DNA from: Hydractinia symbiolongicarpus
Lineage: Eukaryota; Cnidaria; Hydrozoa; Anthoathecata; Hydractiniidae
DNA length: 64,000 nucleotides
Assembly (NCBI RefSeq): GCF_029227915.1
Contig: NC_079879.1
Location: forward strand, 1,798,001-1,862,000
Direction of reading: 5' to 3'
Shown: positions 24,030 through 37,100 of the stretch, one piece after another
Numbering within the stretch: the first letter of the stretch is position 1
Layout: each line of letters opens with the position of its first letter
The notes under the pieces: generated by a model
Database searches by the model: none
The model's input: only the letters and a program-made list of their open reading frames with translations
What the model was told of the DNA's origin: nothing
Made by a program: the position numbers and the translations under genes

Positions 24030-25201
24030 ACACGATTGACTGTGGGACTTAATTGAACTGATTTTGGACTTTGACCTTAGAAATGTGATAGGTGAGGCAT
24101 TTGGACTCCAAGAAATAACATTCTTCTTAATTTGAAATGATTGCTGTAACTCAGCGATTACACTGGGCGTTGTGGTAGCGCTTTAATGAAGAATTTAGTT
24201 AAATATGTCATTTTGTACTGTGGCACCAATTGTAGTCGTTAGCGCGCGCTGAAAAAATAGAGACAGTTTCAAAAACTACATTTCATTGACTTTCTAACAG
24301 TATCAGTCCGCTTGAGTTACAATGGTTGCGTCACATATTCGTACCAACATGTATTTAGCGATATTTTTCTGATATTACTAGGTTGCATCGCTTTTAACAA
24401 TGAACCGATTGACTGTAGGACTTAATTGAACTGATGTTGGACTGTGACCTTATAAATGTGATGAATAAGCAAATTGGACTCCAACAAAAAAGATTCTTCT
24501 TAATTTGACATGATTGCTGGAACTCAGTGATTACACTGGGCGCTGTGGTAGCGCTTTAATGAAAAATTTAGATAAATAAGTCAGCTTTTACTGTGGGACC
24601 AATCCTAGCCGTTAACGCGCGCTGAGAAAACAGAGACAGTTTCCAAAACTACATTTCATTGAATTTCTCACGGTATAACTCCGTTTCAGTTAAAACGGTT
24701 ACGTCACATATTCGTACCAACATGTATTTAGCGATATTTTTCTGATATTACTAGGTTGCATCGCTTTTAACAGTGAAGCGATTGACTGTGGGACTTAATT
24801 TCACTGATTTTGGACTTTGACCTTATAAATGTGATGAATGAGCCAAATGGACTCCAAGAAAAAGCATTCTTTTTAATTTGGCATGATTGCTGGAACTCAG
24901 CGATTACACTGGCCGCTGTGGTAGCGCTTTAATGAAGAATTTAGATAAATAAGTCATTTTGTTATGTGGGACCTATCGTAGCCCATAGCGCACGCTGAAG
25001 AAATAGAGACAGTTTCAAAAACTACATTTCATTGACTTTCTAACGGTTGCAGTCCGTTTGAGTTACAACGGTTGCGTCACATATTCGTACCAACATGTAT
25101 TGAGCAAAATTTTTCTGATATTACTAGGTTGCACCGCTTTTAACGGTGACACGATTGACTGTGGGACTTAATTGAACTGATTTTGGACTTTGACCTTAGA
25201 A
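24030..25201 (+). repeat. 3-monomer tandem duplication, copy 2
   Basis: This segment matches the preceding 1,119 bp with no difference that I could find by eye. It ends at CCTTAGAA, after which TTGTTATAAATGAGGC replaces ATGTGATAGGTGAGGC. Exact identity implies a very recent exchange, or else an assembly duplication. Confidence 0.92.
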
Positions 25202-26510
25202 TTGTTATAAATGAGGCAAATGGACTCTAAGAAATAGCATTCTTCTTAATTTGGCGTGATTGCTGGAACTCAGCGATTACACTGGCCGCTGTGGTAGCGC
25301 TTTAATGAAGAATTTAGATAAATATGTCATTTTGTATTGTGGGACCCATTGTAGTTGTTAGCGCACACTGAAGAGATAGAGACAGTTTCAAAAACTACAT
25401 TTCATTGATTTTCTAACGGTAGCAGTCCGTTTGAGTTACAACGGTTGCGTCACATATTCGCACCAACATGTATTAAGTGATATATTCTTCTGACATTACT
25501 AGGTTGCAACACTTTTAACAGTGAAACGATTGACTGTGGGACTTAATTGAATTGATTTTGGACTTTGACCTTATAAATATTGTAAATGACGCAATTGGAC
25601 TCCAAGAAATAACATTCTTCTTAATTTGATATGATTGCTGGAACTCCGTGATTACACTGGGCGTTGTGGTAGCGCTTTAATGAAGAATTTAGTTAAATAT
25701 GTCATTTTGTACTGTGGCACCAATTGTAGTCGTTAGCGCGCGCTGAAGAAATAGAGAGAGTTTCAAAAACTACATTTCTTTGACTTTTTACCAGTATCAG
25801 TCCGCTTGAGTTACAACGGTTGCGTCACATATTCGTACCAACATGTATTAAGTGATATATTTTTCTGACATTACTAGGTTGCAACGCTTTTAACAGTGAA
25901 ACGATTGACTGTGGGACTTAATTGAACTGATTTTGGACTTTGACCTTATAAATATTGTAAATGACGCAACTGGACTCCAAGAAGGAGCATTCTTCTTAAA
26001 TTGACATGATTGCTGGAACTCAGCGATTACACTGGGCGCTGTGGTAGCGCTTTAATGAAAAATTTAGATAAATATGTCATTTTGTACTGGGGGACCAATC
26101 GTAGTCGTTAGCGCGCGCTGAAGAAATAGAGACGGTTTCAAAAACTACAATTAATTGACTTTCTAACAGTATCAGTCCGCTTGAGTTACAACGGTTGCGT
26201 CACATATTCGTACCAACATAGATTTAGCGATATTTTTTTAATATTACTATGTTGCATCGCTTTTAATAGTGACACGATTGACTGTGGGACTTAATTGAAC
26301 TGATTTTGGACTTTGACCTTATAAATATTGTAAATGACGCAATTGGACTCCAAGAAATAACATTCTTCTTAATTTGACATGATTGCTGGAACTCCGTGAT
26401 TACACTGGGCGTTGTGGTAGCGCTTTAATGAAGAATTTAGTTAAATATGTCATTTTGTACTGTGGCACCAATTGTAGTCGTTAGCGCGCGCTGAAAAAAT
26501 AGAGACAGTT

Positions 26511-29500
26511 TCAAAAACTACATTTCATTGACTTTCTAACAGTATCAGTCCGCTTGAGTTACAATGGTTGCGTCACATATTCGTACCAACATGTATTTAG
26601 CGATATTTTTCTGATATTACTAGGTTGCATCGCTTTTAACTGTGAAGCGATTGACTGTGGGACTTAATTGCACTGATTTTGGACTTTGACCTTATAAATG
26701 TGATGAATGAGCCAAATGGACTCCAAGAAATAGCATTCTTCTTAATTTGGCATGATTGCTGGAACTCAGCGATTACACTGGCCGCTGTGGTAGCGCTTTA
26801 ATGAAGAATTTAGATAAATAAGTCATTTTGTTATGTGGGACCTATCGTAGCCCATAGCGCACGCTGAAGAGATAGAGACAGTTTCAAAAACTACATTTCA
26901 TTGACTTTCTAACGGTAGCAGTCCGTTTGAGTTACAACGGTTGCGTCACATATTCGCACCAACATGTATTTAGCGAAATTTTTCTGATATTACCAGGTTG
27001 CATCGCTTTTAACAGTGAAACAATTGACTGTGGTCCTTAATTGAACTGATTTTGGACTTTGACCTTATAAATGTGATAAATGAGGCAATTCGACTCCAAG
27101 AAATAACATTCTTCTTAATTTGAAAAGATTGCTGGAACTCAGCGATTACACTGGGCGCTGTGGGAATGCTTTAATGAAAAATTTAGATAAATATTTCATT
27201 TTATGCTGTGGGACCAATTGTAGTCGTTAGCGCGCGCTGAAGAAATAGAGAGAGTTTCAAAAACTACATTTCATTGACTTTTTACCAGTATCAGTCCGCT
27301 TGAGTTACAACGGTTGCGTCACATATTCGTACCAACATAGATTTAGCGATATTTTTTTAATATTACTATGTTGCATCGCTTTTAATAGTGACACGATTGA
27401 CTGTGGGACTTAATTGAACTGATTTTGGTCTTTAACCTTAGAAATGTGATGAATACGCAAATTGGACTCCAAGAAAAAACATTCTTCTTAATTTGACATG
27501 ATTGCTTGAACTCAGTGATTACACTGGGCGCTGTGGTAGCGCTTTAATGAAAAATTTAGATAAATAAGTCAGCTTTTACTGTGGGACCAATCCTAGATGT
27601 TAACGAGCGCTGAGAAAACAGAGACAGTTTCCAAAACTACATTTCATTGAATTTCTAACGGTATAACTCCGTTTCAGTTAAAACGGTTACGTCACATATT
27701 CGTACCAACATGTATTTAGCGATATTTTTCTGATATTACTAGGTTGCATCGCTTTTAACAGTGAAGCGATTGACTGTGGGACTTATTTGCACTGATTTTG
27801 GACTTTGACCTTATAAATGTGATGAATGAGCCTAATGGACTCCAAGAAATAGCATTCTTCTTAATTTGGCATGATTGTTGGAACTCAGCAATTACACTGG
27901 CCGCTGTGGTAGCGCTTTAATGAAGAATTTAGATAAATAAGTCATTTTGTAATGTGGGACCTATCGTAGCCCATAGCGCACCCTGAAGAGATAGAGACAG
28001 TTTCAAAAACTACATTTCATTGACTTTCTAACGGTAGCAGTCCGTTTGAGTTACAACGGTTGCGTCACATATTCGTACAAACATGTATTGAGTGAAATTT
28101 TTCTGATATTACTAGGTTGCTTCGCTTTTAACAGTAACACGATTGACTGTGTGACTTAATTGAACTGATTTTGGACTTTGACCTTAGAAATGTGATAGAT
28201 GAGGCATTTGGACTCCAAGAAATAACATTCATCTTAATTTGAAATGATTGCTGGAACTCAGCGATTACACAGGGCGTTGTGGTAGTTTTTAATGAAGAAT
28301 TTAGATAAATATGTCATTTTGTACTGTGGCACCAATTGTAGTCATTAGCGCGCGCTGAAAAAATAGAGAAAGTTTCAGAAACTACATTTCATTGACTTTC
28401 TAACGATATAACTCCGTTTCAGTTACAACGGTTGCGTCACATATTCGTACCAACATGGATTTAGCGATATTTTTCTGATATTACTAGGTTGCATCGCTTT
28501 TAACAGTGAAACGATTGACTGTGGGACTGAATTGAACTGATTTTGGACTTTGACCTTATAAATGTGATGAATAAGCCAATTGGACTCCAAGAAAAAACAT
28601 TCTTCTTAATTTGACATGATTTCTGGAACTCAGCGATTACACTGGCCGCTGTGGTAGCGCTTTAATGAAGAATTTAGATAAATAAGTCATTTTGTTATGT
28701 GGGACCTATCGTAGCCCATAGCGCACGCTGAAGAGATAGAGACAGTTTCGAAAACTACATTTCATTGACTTTCTAACGGTAGCAGTCCGTTTGAGTTACA
28801 ACGGTTGCGTCACATATTCGTACAAACATGTATTGAGCGAAATTTTTCTGATATTACTAGGTTGCATCGCTTTTAACAGTGACACGATTGACTGTGGGAC
28901 TTAATTGAACTGATTTTGGACTTTGACCTTAGAAATATGATAGATGAGGCAAATGGACTCTAAGAAATAGCATTCTTCTTAATTTGGCATGATTGCTGGA
29001 ACTCAGCGATTACACTGGCCGCTGTGGTAGCGCTTTAATGAAGAATTTAGATAAATATGTCATTTTGTTCTGTGGGACCAATTGTAGTCGTCAGCGCGCG
29101 CTGAAGATATAGAGACAGTTTCAAAAACTACATTTCATTGACTTTCTAACAGTATCAGTCCGTTTGAGATACAATGGTTGCGTCACATATTCGTACCAAC
29201 ATAGATTTAGCGATATTTTTTTGATACTACTAGGTTGCATCGCTTTTAACAGTGAAACGATTGACTGTATAATGTCTTAATTTGAAATGATTGCTGTAAC
29301 TCAGCGATTACACTGGGCGTTGTGGTAGCGCTTTAATGAAAAATTTAGAAAAATAAGTCAGCATTTACTGTGGGACCAATCTTAGCCGTTAACGCGCGCT
29401 GAGAAAACAGAGACAGTTTCCAAAACTACATTTCATTGACTTTCTAATGGTAGCAGTCCGTTTGAGTTACAACGGTTGCGTCACATATTCGTACCAACAT

Positions 29501-29852
29501 GTATTGAGCGAAATTTTTCTGATATTACTAGGTTGCATCGCTTTTAACAGTGACACGATTGACTGTGGGACTTAATTGAACTGATTTTGGACTTTGACCT
29601 TAGAAATGTGATAGATGAGGCATTTGGACTCCAAGAAATAACATTCATCTTAATTTGAAATGATTGCTGGAACTCAGCGACTACACTGGGCGTTGTGGTA
29701 GTTTTTAATGAAGAATTTAGATAAATATGTCATTTTGTACTGTGGGACCAATTGTAGTCGTTAGCGCGCGCTGAAGATATAGAGACAGTTTCAAAAACTA
29801 CATTTCATTGACTTTCTAACAGTATCAGTCCGTTTGAGTTACAATGGTTGCG
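26511..29852 (+). repeat. Monomer mosaic with first 372-bp and truncated units
   Basis: Monomers start at 26511, 26884, 27257, 27630, 28003, 28375, 28748, 29121, 29419 and 29791. From 26138 on, no further 375-bp unit with TATTAAGTGAT is seen. At 28003 the first 372-bp unit appears, in which GGTAGCGCTTTAATG is replaced by GGTAGTTTTTAATG. A two-unit tandem repeat of 670 bp (starts 29121 and 29791) carries the truncated 298-bp monomer and continues into the large duplication. Confidence 0.85.
29121..29418 (+). repeat. Truncated 298-bp monomer (1 of 3)
   Basis: About 75 bp are missing from the middle of the monomer. The sequence passes from GATTGACTGTA straight to TAATGTCTTAATTTGAAATG, skipping the TTGGACT, CCTTATAAATG and GGACTCCAAGAA segments. 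A normal monomer has CTTAATTGA and CTTAATTTGA at the two ends of the missing piece, 78 bp apart, so loss between short direct repeats with a few filler bases would explain it. Confidence 0.93.
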
Positions 29853-30088
29853 TCACATATTCGTACCAACATAGATTTAGCGATATTTTTTTGATACTAC
29901 TAGGTTGCATCGCTTTTAACAGTGAAACAATTGACTGTATAATGTCTTAATTTGTAAGGATTGCTGTAACTCAGCGATTACACTGGGCGTTGTGGTAGCG
30001 CTTTAATGAAGAATTTAGTTAAATATGTCATTTTGTACTGTGGCACCAATTGTAGTCGTTAGGGCGCGCTGAAAAAATAGAGACAGTT
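29791..30088 (+). repeat. Truncated 298-bp monomer (2 of 3)
   Basis: This unit has the same deletion junction (ACTGTATAATGTCTTAATTT) as the one at 29121, but with GTAAGGATTGCTGTAAC after it instead of GAAATGATTGCTGTAAC. The identical junction shows it is a copy, not a second deletion. It spans the left edge of the large duplication. Confidence 0.93.
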
Positions 30089-31116
30089 TCAAAAACTACA
30101 TTTCATTGACTTTCTAACAGTATCAGTCCGCTTGAGTTACAATGGTTGCGTCAAATATTCGTACCAACATGTATTTAGCGATATTTTTCTGATATTACTA
30201 GGTTGCATCACTTTTAACAGTGAACAGATTGACTGTAGGACTTAATTGAACTGATGTTGGACTGTGACTTTATAAATGTGATGAATGAGCCAAATGGACT
30301 CCAAGAAATAGCATTCTTCTTAATTTGGCATCATTGCTGGAACTCAGCGATTACACTGGCCGCTGTGGTAGCGCTTTAATGAAGAATTTAGATAAATAAG
30401 TCAGCTTTTACTGTGGGACCAATCCTAGCCGTTAACGCGCGCTGAGAAAACAGAGACAGTTTCCAAAACTACATTTCATTGAATTTCTAACGGTATAACT
30501 CCGTTTCAGTTACAACGGTTACGTCACATATTCGTACCAACATGGATTTAGCGATATTTTTCTGTTATTACTAGGTTGCATCGCTTTTAACAGTGAAACG
30601 ATTGACTGTGGGACTTAATTGAACTGATTTTGGACTTTGACCTTAGAAATGTGATAGATGAGGCATTTGGACTCCAAGAAATAACATTCTTCTTAATTTG
30701 AAATGATTGCTGGAACTCAGCGATTACACTGGGCGGTTGTGGTAGTTTTTATTGAAGAATTTAGATAAATATGTCATTTTGTACTGAGGCACCAATTGTA
30801 GTCATTAGCGCGCGCTTAAAAAATAGAGACAGTTTCAAAAACTACATTTCATTGACTTTCTAACGATATAACTCCGTTTCAGTTACAACGGTTGCGTCAC
30901 ATATTCGTACCAACATGGATTTAGCGATATTTTTCTGTTATTACTAGGTTGCATCGCTTTTAACAGTGAAACGATTGACTGTGGGACTTAATTGAACTGA
31001 TTTTGGACTTTGACCTTATAAATGTTATAAATGAGGCAAATGGACTCTAATAAATAGCATTCTTCTTAATTTGGCATGATTGCTGGAACTCAGCGATTAC
31101 ACTGGCCGCTGTGGTA

Positions 31117-32607
31117 GCGCTTTAATGAAGAATTTAGATAAATATGTCATTTTGTACTGTGGGACCAATTGTAGTCGTTAGCGCGCGCTGAAGATATAGA
31201 GACAGTTTCAAAAACTACATTTCATTGACTTTCTAACAGTATCAGTCCGTTTGAGTTACAATGGTTGCGTCACTTATTCGTACCAACATAGATTTAGCGA
31301 TATTTTTTTGATATTACTAGGTTGCATCGCTTTTAACAGTGAAACGATTGACTGTAGGACTTAATAGAATTGATATTGGACTGTGACCTTATAAATGTGA
31401 TGAATGAGCCAACTGGACTCCAAGAAATAACATTGTTCTTAATTTGACATGATTGCTGGAACTCAGTGATTACACTGGGCGCTGTGATTACGCTTCATTT
31501 AAAAATTTGGATAAATAAGTCATTTTGTAATGCGGGACCTATCGTAGCCCATAGCGCGCGTTGAAGAGATAGAGACAGTTTCAAAAACTACATTTCATTG
31601 ACTTTCTAACGGTAGCAGTCCGTTTGAGTTACAACGGTTGGGTCACATATTCGTACCAACATGTAGTAAGCGAAATTTTTCTGATATTACTTTGATGCAT
31701 CGCATTTAATAGTGACACGATTGACTGTGGGACTTAATTGAACTGATTTTGGACTTTGACCTTAGAAATGTGATAGATGAGGCATTTGGACCCCAAGAAA
31801 TAACATTCTTCTTAATTAGAAATGATTGCTGTAACTCAGCGATTACACTTGGCGTTGTGGTAGCGCTTTAATGAAGAATTTAATTAAATATGTCATCTTG
31901 TACTGTGGCACCAATTGTAGTCGTTAGCGCGCGCTGAAAAAATAGAGACAGTTTCAAAAACTACATTTCATTGACTTTCTAACAGTATCAGTCCGCTTGA
32001 GTTACAATGGTTGCGTCACATATTCTTACCAACATGTATTGAGCGAAATTTTTCTGATATTACTAGGTTGCATCGCTTTTAACAGTGACACGATTGACTG
32101 TGGGACTTAATTAAACTGATTTTGGACTTTGACCTTAGAAATGTGATAGATGAGGCATTTGGACTCCAAGAAATAACATTCTTCTTAATTTGAAATGATT
32201 GCTGGAACTCAGCGATTACACTGGGCGTTGTGGTAGTTTTTAATGAAGAATTTAGATAAATATGTCATTTTGTACTGTGGCACCAATTGTAGTCATTAGT
32301 GCGCGCTGAAAAAATAGAGACAGTTTCAAAAACTACATTTCATTGACTTTCTAACGATATAACTCCGTTTCAGTTACAACGGTTGCGTCACATATTCGTA
32401 CCAACATGGATTTAGCGATATTTTTCTGATATTACTAGGTTGCATCGCTTTTAACAGTGACACCATTGACTGTGGGACTTAATTGAACTGATTTTGGACT
32501 TTGACCTTAGAAATGTGATAGATGAGGCATTTGGACTCCAAGAAATAACATTCTTCTTAATTTGAAATGATTGCTGGAACTCAGCGGTTACACTGGGCGT
32601 GGTGGTA
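31117..32607 (+). repeat. 4-monomer tandem duplication (large copy 1), unit 1
   Basis: A 1,491-bp segment is repeated at 32608. Shared marks are CACTTATTCGTACC, TTAATAGAATTGATATTGG, TGTAATGCGGGACC, GCGCGCGTTGAAG, ACTTTGATGCATCG, TTTAATTAAATATGTCATC, CATATTCTTACC and TTAATTAAACTG. The end monomer carries TGACACCATTGACTG near 32460, against CACGATTG at the next copy. Confidence 0.92.
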
Positions 32608-34098
32608 GCGCTTTAATGAAGAATTTAGATAAATATGTCATTTTGTACTGTGGGACCAATTGTAGTCGTTAGCGCGCGCTGAAGATATAGAGACAGTTTC
32701 AAAAACTACATTTCATTGACTTTCTAACAGTATCAGTCCGTTTGAGTTACAATGGTTGCGTCACTTATTCGTACCAACATAGATTTAGCGATATTTTTTT
32801 GATATTACTAGGTTGCATCGCTTTTAACAGTGAAACGATTGACTGTAGGACTTAATAGAATTGATATTGGACTGTGACCTTATAAATGTGATGAATGAGC
32901 CAACTGGACTCCAAGAAATAACATTGTTCTTAATTTGACATGATTGCTGGAACTCAGTGATTACACTGGGCGCTGTGATTACGCTTCATTTAAAAATTTG
33001 GATAAATAAGTCATTTTGTAATGCGGGACCTATCGTAGCCCATAGCGCGCGTTGAAGAGATAGAGACAGTTTCAAAAACTACATTTCATTGACTTTCTAA
33101 CGGTAGCAGTCCGTTTGAGTTACAACGGTTGGGTCACATATTCGTACCAACATGTAGTAAGCGAAATTTTTCTGATATTACTTTGATGCATCGCTTTTAA
33201 TAGTGACACGATTGACTGTGGGACTTAATTGAACTGATTTTGGACTTTGACCTTAGAAATGTGATAGATGAGGCATTTGGACCCCAAGAAATAACATTCT
33301 TCTTAATTAGAAATGATTGCTGTAACTCAGCGATTACACTTGGCGTTGTGGTAGCGCTTTAATGAAGAATTTAATTAAATATGTCATCTTGTACTGTGGC
33401 ACCAATTGTAGTCGTTAGCGCGCGCTGAAAAAATAGAGACAGTTTCAAAAACTACATTTCATTGACTTTCTAACAGTATCAGTCCGCTTGAGTTACAATG
33501 GTTGCGTCACATATTCTTACCAACATGTATTGAGCGAAATTTTTCTGATATTACTAGGTTGCATCGCTTTTAACAGTGACACGATTGACTGTGGGACTTA
33601 ATTAAACTGATTTTGGACTTTGACCTTAGAAATGTGATAGATGAGGCATTTGGACTCCAAGAAATAACATTCTTCTTAATTTGAAATGATTGCTGGAACT
33701 CAGCGATTACACTGGGCGTTGTGGTAGTTTTTAATGAAGAATTTAGATAAATATGTCATTTTGTACTGTGGCACCAATTGTAGTCATTAGTGCGCGCTGA
33801 AAAAATAGAGACAGTTTCAAAAACTACATTTCATTGACTTTCTAACGATATAACTCCGTTTCAGTTACAACGGTTGCGTCACATATTCGTACCAACATGG
33901 ATTTAGCGATATTTTTCTGATATTACTAGGTTGCATCGCTTTTAACAGTGACACGATTGACTGTGGGACTTAATTGAACTGATTTTGGACTTTGACCTTA
34001 GAAATGTGATAGATGAGGCATTTGGACTCCAAGAAATAACATTCTTCTTAATTTGAAATGATTGCTGGAACTCAGCGGTTACACTGGGCGTGGTGGTA
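32608..34098 (+). repeat. 4-monomer tandem duplication (large copy 1), unit 2
   Basis: This second unit carries all the marks of the first. The corresponding sequence in the large copy 2 (about 41.48-42.97 kb) exists once only, so the extra unit was gained in copy 1 after the large duplication, or lost from copy 2. One difference from unit 1 is CGCTTTTAATAG near 33191 against CGCATTTAATAG near 31702. Confidence 0.92.
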
Positions 34099-34189
34099 GC
34101 GCTTTAATGAAGAATTTAGATAAATATGTCATTTTGTACTGTGGCACCAATTGTAGTCGTTAGCACGCGCTGAAAAAATAGAGACAGTT

Positions 34190-37100
34190 TCAAAAACTAC
34201 ATTTCATTGACTTTCTAACAGTATCAGTCCGCTTGAATTACAATGGTTGCGTCACATATTCGTACCAACATGTATTTAGCGATATTTATCTGATATTACT
34301 AGGTTGCATAGCTTTTAACAGTGAACCGATTGACTGTAGGACTTAATTGAACTGATGTTGGACTGCGACCTTATAAATGTGATGAATAAGCCAATTGGAC
34401 TCCAAGAAAAAACATTCTTCTTAATTTTACATGATTGCTGGAACTCAGTGATTACACTGGGCGCTGTGGTAGCGCTTTAATGAAAAATTTAGATAAATAA
34501 GTCAGCTTTTACTGTGGGACCAATCCTAGCCGTTACCGCGCGCTGAGAATACTGAAACAGTTTCCAAAACTACATTTCATTGAATTTCTAACGGTATAAC
34601 TCCGTTTCAGTTACAACGGTTGCGTCACATATTCGTACCAACATGTATTTAGCGATATTTTTCTGATATTACTAGGTTGCATCGCTTTTAACAGTGAACC
34701 GATTTACTGTAGGACTTAATTGAACTGATGTTGGACTGTGACCTTATAAATGTGATGAATAAGCCAATTGGACTCCAAGAAATAACACTTTTCTTAATTT
34801 GACATGATTGCTGGAACTCAGTGATTACATTGGGCGTTGTGGTAGCGCTTTAATGGAAAATTTAGATAAATAAGTCAGCTTTTACTGTGGGACCAATCCT
34901 AGCCGTTAACGCGCGATGAGAAAACAGAGACAGTTTCCAAAACTACATTTCATTGAATTTCTAACAGTATCAGTCCGCTTGAGTTACAATGGTTGCGTCA
35001 CATACTCTTACCAACATGTATTGAGCGAAATTTTTCTGATATTACTAGGTTGCATCGCTTTTAACAGTGACACGATTGACTGTGGGACTTAATTAAACTG
35101 ATTTTGGACTTTGACCTCAGAAATGTGATAGATGAGGCATTTGGACTCCAAGAAATAACATTCTTCTTAATTTGAAATGATTGCTGGAACTCAGCGATTA
35201 CACTGGGCGTTGTGGTAGTTTTTAATGAAGAATTTAGATAAATATGTCATTTTGTACTGTGGCACCAATTGTAGTCATTAGTGCGCGCTGAAAAAATAGA
35301 GACAGTTTCAAAAACTACCTTTCATTGACTTTCTAACGATATAACTCCGTTTCAGTTACAACGGTTGCGTCACATATTCGTACCAACATGGATTTAGCGA
35401 TGTTTTTCTGATATTACTAGGTTGCATCGCTTTTAACAGTGAAACGATTGACTGTGGGACTTAATTGAACTGATTTTGGACTTTGACCTTATAAATGTTA
35501 TAAATGAGGCAAATGGACTCTAAGAAAAAGCATTCTTCTTAATTTGGCATGATTGCTGGAACTCAGCGATTACACTGGCCGCTGTGGTAGCGCTTTAATG
35601 AAGAATTTAGATAAATATGTCATTTTGTACTGTGGGACCAATTGTAGTCGTTAGCGCGCGCTGAAGATATAGAGACAGTTTCAAAAACTACATTTCATTG
35701 ACTTTCTAACAGTATCAGTCCGTTTGAGTTACAATGGTTGCGTCACATATTCGTACCAACATGTAGTGAGCGAAATTTTTCTGATATTATTAGGTTGCAT
35801 CGCTTTTAACAGTGACACGATTGACTGTGGGACTTAATTGAACTGATTTTGGACTTTGACCTTAGAAATGTGATAGATGAGGCATTTGGACTCCAAGAAA
35901 TAACATTCTTCTTAATTTGAAATGATTGCTGGAACTCAGCGGTTACACTGGGCGTGGTGGTAGCGCTTTAATGAAGAATTTAGATAAATATGTCATTTTG
36001 TACTGTGGCACCAATTGTAGTCGTTAGCACGCGCTGAAAAAATAGAGACAGTTTCAAAAACTACATTTCATTGACTTTCTAACAGTATCAGTCCGCTTGA
36101 ATTACAATGGTTGCGTCACATATTCGTACCAACATGTATTTAGCGATATTTTTCTGATATTACTAGGTTGCATAGCTTTTAACAGTGAACCGATTGACTG
36201 TAGGACTTAATTGAACTGATGTTGGACTGCGACCTTATAAATGTAATGAATAAGCCAATTGGACTCCAAGAAAAAACATTCTTCTTAATTTGACATGATT
36301 GCTGGAACTCAGTGATTACACTGGGCGCTGTGGTAGCGCTTTAATGAAAAATTTAGATAAATAAGTCAGCTTTTACTGTGGGACCAATCCTAGCCGTTAC
36401 CGCGCGCTGAGAATACTGAAACAGTTTCCAAAACTACATTTCATTGAATTTCTAACGGTATAACTCCGTTTCAGTTACAACGGTTGCGTCACATATTCGT
36501 ACCAACATGTATTTAGCGATATTTTTCTGATATTACTAGGTTGCATCGCTTTTAACAGTGAACCGATTTACTGTAGGACTTAATTGAACTGATGTTGGAC
36601 TGTGACCTTATAAATGTGATGAATAAGCCAATTGGACTCCAAGAAATAACACTTTTCTTAATTTGACATGATTGCTGGAACTCAGTGATTACATTGGGCG
36701 TTGTGGTAGCGCTTTAATGGAAAATTTAGATAAATAAGTCAGCTTTTACTGTGGGACCAATCCTAGCCGTTAACGCGCGCTGAGAAAACAGAGACAGTTT
36801 CCAAAACTACATTTCATTGAATTTCTAACGGTATAACTCCGTTTCAGTTACAACGGTTACGTCACATATTCGCACCAACATGTATTTAGCGAAATTTTTC
36901 TGATATTACTAGGTTGCATCGCTTTTAACAGTGACACGATTGACTGTGGTCCTTAATTGAACTGATTTTGGACTTTGACCTTATAAATGCGATAAATGAG
37001 GCAATTGGACTCCAAGAAATAACATTCTTCTTAATTTGAAATGATTGCTGGAACTCTGCGATTACACTGGGCGCTCTGGTAGCGCTTTAATGAAAAATTT

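Larger units (their letters stand above)
22777..26510 (+). repeat. 10-monomer HOR block III with internal duplication
   Basis: Monomers start at 22777, 23150, 23523, 23896, 24269, 24642, 25015, 25388, 25763 and 26138. TGTAGTGAGC at 22859 is 3,735 bp after block II. Three of the ten units are an internal tandem duplication listed separately. The last unit (26138) is a chimera: its head is the E-like CATAGATTTAGCG unit that closes blocks I and II, and its middle has ACTATGTTGCATC and TTTAATAGTGACACG from the unit that opens each block, so a junction was fused into one monomer. Confidence 0.8.
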
